Below, piece by piece: positions 63,085 through 64,000 of a DNA stretch of 64,000 nucleotides (its first letter is position 1; each line of letters starts with the position of its first letter). Position numbers and translations under genes: made by a program. The notes below the pieces were generated by a model. That model worked only from the letters and a program-made list of their open reading frames with translations. It had not been told where the DNA came from and made no database searches. Source of the stretch: Cryobacterium lactosi (GTDB lineage Bacteria > Actinomycetota > Actinomycetes > Actinomycetales > Microbacteriaceae); contig NZ_SOHM01000018.1 of NCBI RefSeq assembly GCF_004403945.1, positions 62,001-126,000 on the forward strand, in the 5' to 3' direction.

Positions 63085-63398
63085 TGGCGGCACGCCACCC
63101 CCGGCACGACCTCGACGACGCTTTGCTCACGCCGCTGCGCTTCTCGGTGATGGCCGCGCTCCGGCCCGAGGTCGAGATCGACTTCGCCACGCTGCGCGAC
63201 CTGCTCGAGACCGACGACTCGGCGCTGAGCAAGGCCATCAGCATCCTCAGCGCGGCAGGCTACCTCGCCGTGCGCAAGGGGTACGTGGGAAACCGGCCGC
63301 GTACCTGGCTCACCGCCACGGCCGCCGGAATCGCGGCCATGCGCATCCACGTCGCCGCGCTCACGGCCATCGCCGCGGGGCTACCGCCGGTGCCCTGA
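63084..63398 (+). CDS. small winged-helix (MarR/ArsR-like) transcriptional regulator
   Basis: The 104-residue protein is a single winged-helix domain of the type often annotated as transcriptional regulator HTH_34. LDDALLTPLRFSVMAALRPEVEIDFATLRDLLETDDSALSKAISILSAAGYLAVRKGYVGNRPRTWLTATAAGIAAMRIHVAALTAI shows the recognition helix (DSALSKAISIL) and the wing (RKGYVGNRPRTWLTAT). It probably represses its own operon with the upstream membrane protein. The ATG at 63084 overlaps the preceding TGA by one base. Confidence 0.85.
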   Translation: MAARHPRHDLDDALLTPLRFSVMAALRPEVEIDFATLRDLLETDDSALSKAISILSAAGYLAVRKGYVGNRPRTWLTATAAGIAAMRIHVAALTAIAAGLPPVP

Positions 63399-63445
63399 CG
63401 ATGTGCCCAGCCGACTGATCTGCCGTTTCTCACCCCAGCCTGAAC

Positions 63446-64000
63446 CTAGGACTGGGCGGGGCCGAACCTGTTCGAACCGTCGAGCCAGGCGGCCATGCGC
63501 CGGATGCTGGCGTGGGCGCCCGGGTTCTCCGGCTCGTTGAGGTGGCCGTGCCGGGTGTCCGGTTCGCAGAAGACCACGACGTCGCCGCCGGCCAACGCGA
63601 GTTCGGCCGCGAACGCCTGCCCGGAGGCGCGCAGGCTGTCGTGCTCCGAATTGAGCACAAAGGTGGGCGGCAGGCCGGCCAGGTCGTGACCGCCGGGGAA
63701 CGCGTAGGGGTTGTCCAGCGTGGCGGCGTCGCCCACGTAGTTGAGGTTCATGGCCCGCACGTCGTCGGGCTCGAACCGGGCGTCGGCGGGCAGCGCAGCG
63801 ATCTTCTGCCCAAGCTCGGCGGCCGGTTCCGGCAGGACGGCGTGCACGAGCGGGTAGGCCAGCAGCAGCGACGCCTGCTGGACCCCGCCGGCATCCCGCA
63901 GGCGCAGCGATGCCCCCGCGGCGAGGTTGGCCCCGGCGCTCGCCCCGCCGAGCGACACCCGGTCCGGGTCGATCGAGTAGTCGGCGGCGCGCTCGACGGC
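63446..64000 (-). CDS. alpha/beta hydrolase (esterase/lipase, HSL type), 3' part only
   Basis: The frame is open from the window edge to a TAG at 63446 (184 codons present, N-terminus missing). SIDPDRVSLGGASAGANLAAG holds the nucleophile Ser of the GxSAG elbow. LPPTFVLNSEHDSLRASGQAFA carries the acid Asp, and EPDTRHGHLNEP the catalytic His. This is the hormone-sensitive-lipase/alpha-beta hydrolase_3 pattern. The HGGG oxyanion motif would lie upstream of the window. The substrate is not predictable. It is convergent with the winged-helix gene; the 47-bp gap shows no terminator. Confidence 0.88.
   Translation of the reverse strand, partial: AVERAADYSIDPDRVSLGGASAGANLAAGASLRLRDAGGVQQASLLLAYPLVHAVLPEPAAELGQKIAALPADARFEPDDVRAMNLNYVGDAATLDNPYAFPGGHDLAGLPPTFVLNSEHDSLRASGQAFAAELALAGGDVVVFCEPDTRHGHLNEPENPGAHASIRRMAAWLDGSNRFGPAQS

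Overview
The window is 64 kb of chromosome from a high-GC actinobacterium. The family Microbacteriaceae (Cryobacterium/Leifsonia-like) is my best guess. The evidence is the very high GC, frequent GTG starts, many start codons sitting directly behind a TAnnnT box as in leaderless actinobacterial mRNAs, and a gene order (maf, accA3, lpdA, punA, pmmB, add, deoA, cdd, sdhCDAB, membrane protein, trpS) that parallels the Mycobacterium tuberculosis Rv3282-Rv3336 neighbourhood. No phage, insertion sequence, CRISPR array, rRNA or tRNA was seen.

Layout. 1-7.4 kb: 5' part of a TRAM-type RNA methyltransferase, maf, biotinylated acyl-CoA carboxylase subunit, LpdA-type flavoprotein, purine nucleoside phosphorylase and a phosphosugar mutase. 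7.4-17.8 kb: nucleoside uptake and salvage. This holds add with orphan PTS IIA/IIB genes, deoA, cdd, a BMP-type nucleoside ABC importer, and a VSR-like endonuclease gene bordered by palindromic repeats. 18-20.4 kb: divergent manC and mannosyltransferase. 20.4-24 kb: sdhCDAB. 24-28.6 kb: YihY membrane protein, exonuclease III, trpS, GNAT and HAD genes. 28.8-34.2 kb: glpK, glpF, glpD and a divergent SorC-type regulator. 34.2-38 kb: FMN riboswitch and ribD-ribE-ribBA-ribH.

38-44 kb is the most unusual part. A GlpP-family RNA antiterminator gene diverges from a four-gene operon (FAD oxidase, short-chain dehydrogenase, FGGY kinase, MFS transporter). The operon's 5' leader holds a textbook intrinsic terminator. 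The gene set and protein sequences closely resemble the uncharacterised Escherichia coli ygcP/ygcU/ygcW/ygcE/yqcE cluster, and the base composition is visibly lower in GC than the flanks. This looks like an imported, attenuation-controlled catabolic module for an unknown polyol- or sugar-like substrate.

44-64 kb: divergent response regulator and MASE1 histidine kinase, MHS-family transporter, ABC exporter flanked by two 60-bp palindromes, GH38 alpha-mannosidase, PEP carboxykinase divergent from a RamB-like regulator, a secreted Asp-rich repeat protein joined to a NarL-type two-component pair, a GGDEF-EAL protein, a membrane protein/winged-helix pair, and the 3' part of an alpha/beta hydrolase gene.

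Three families of short palindromic intergenic repeats were found by eye. One is a tandem array with an exact 73-bp period. Function calls rest on recalled family knowledge, not on searches.
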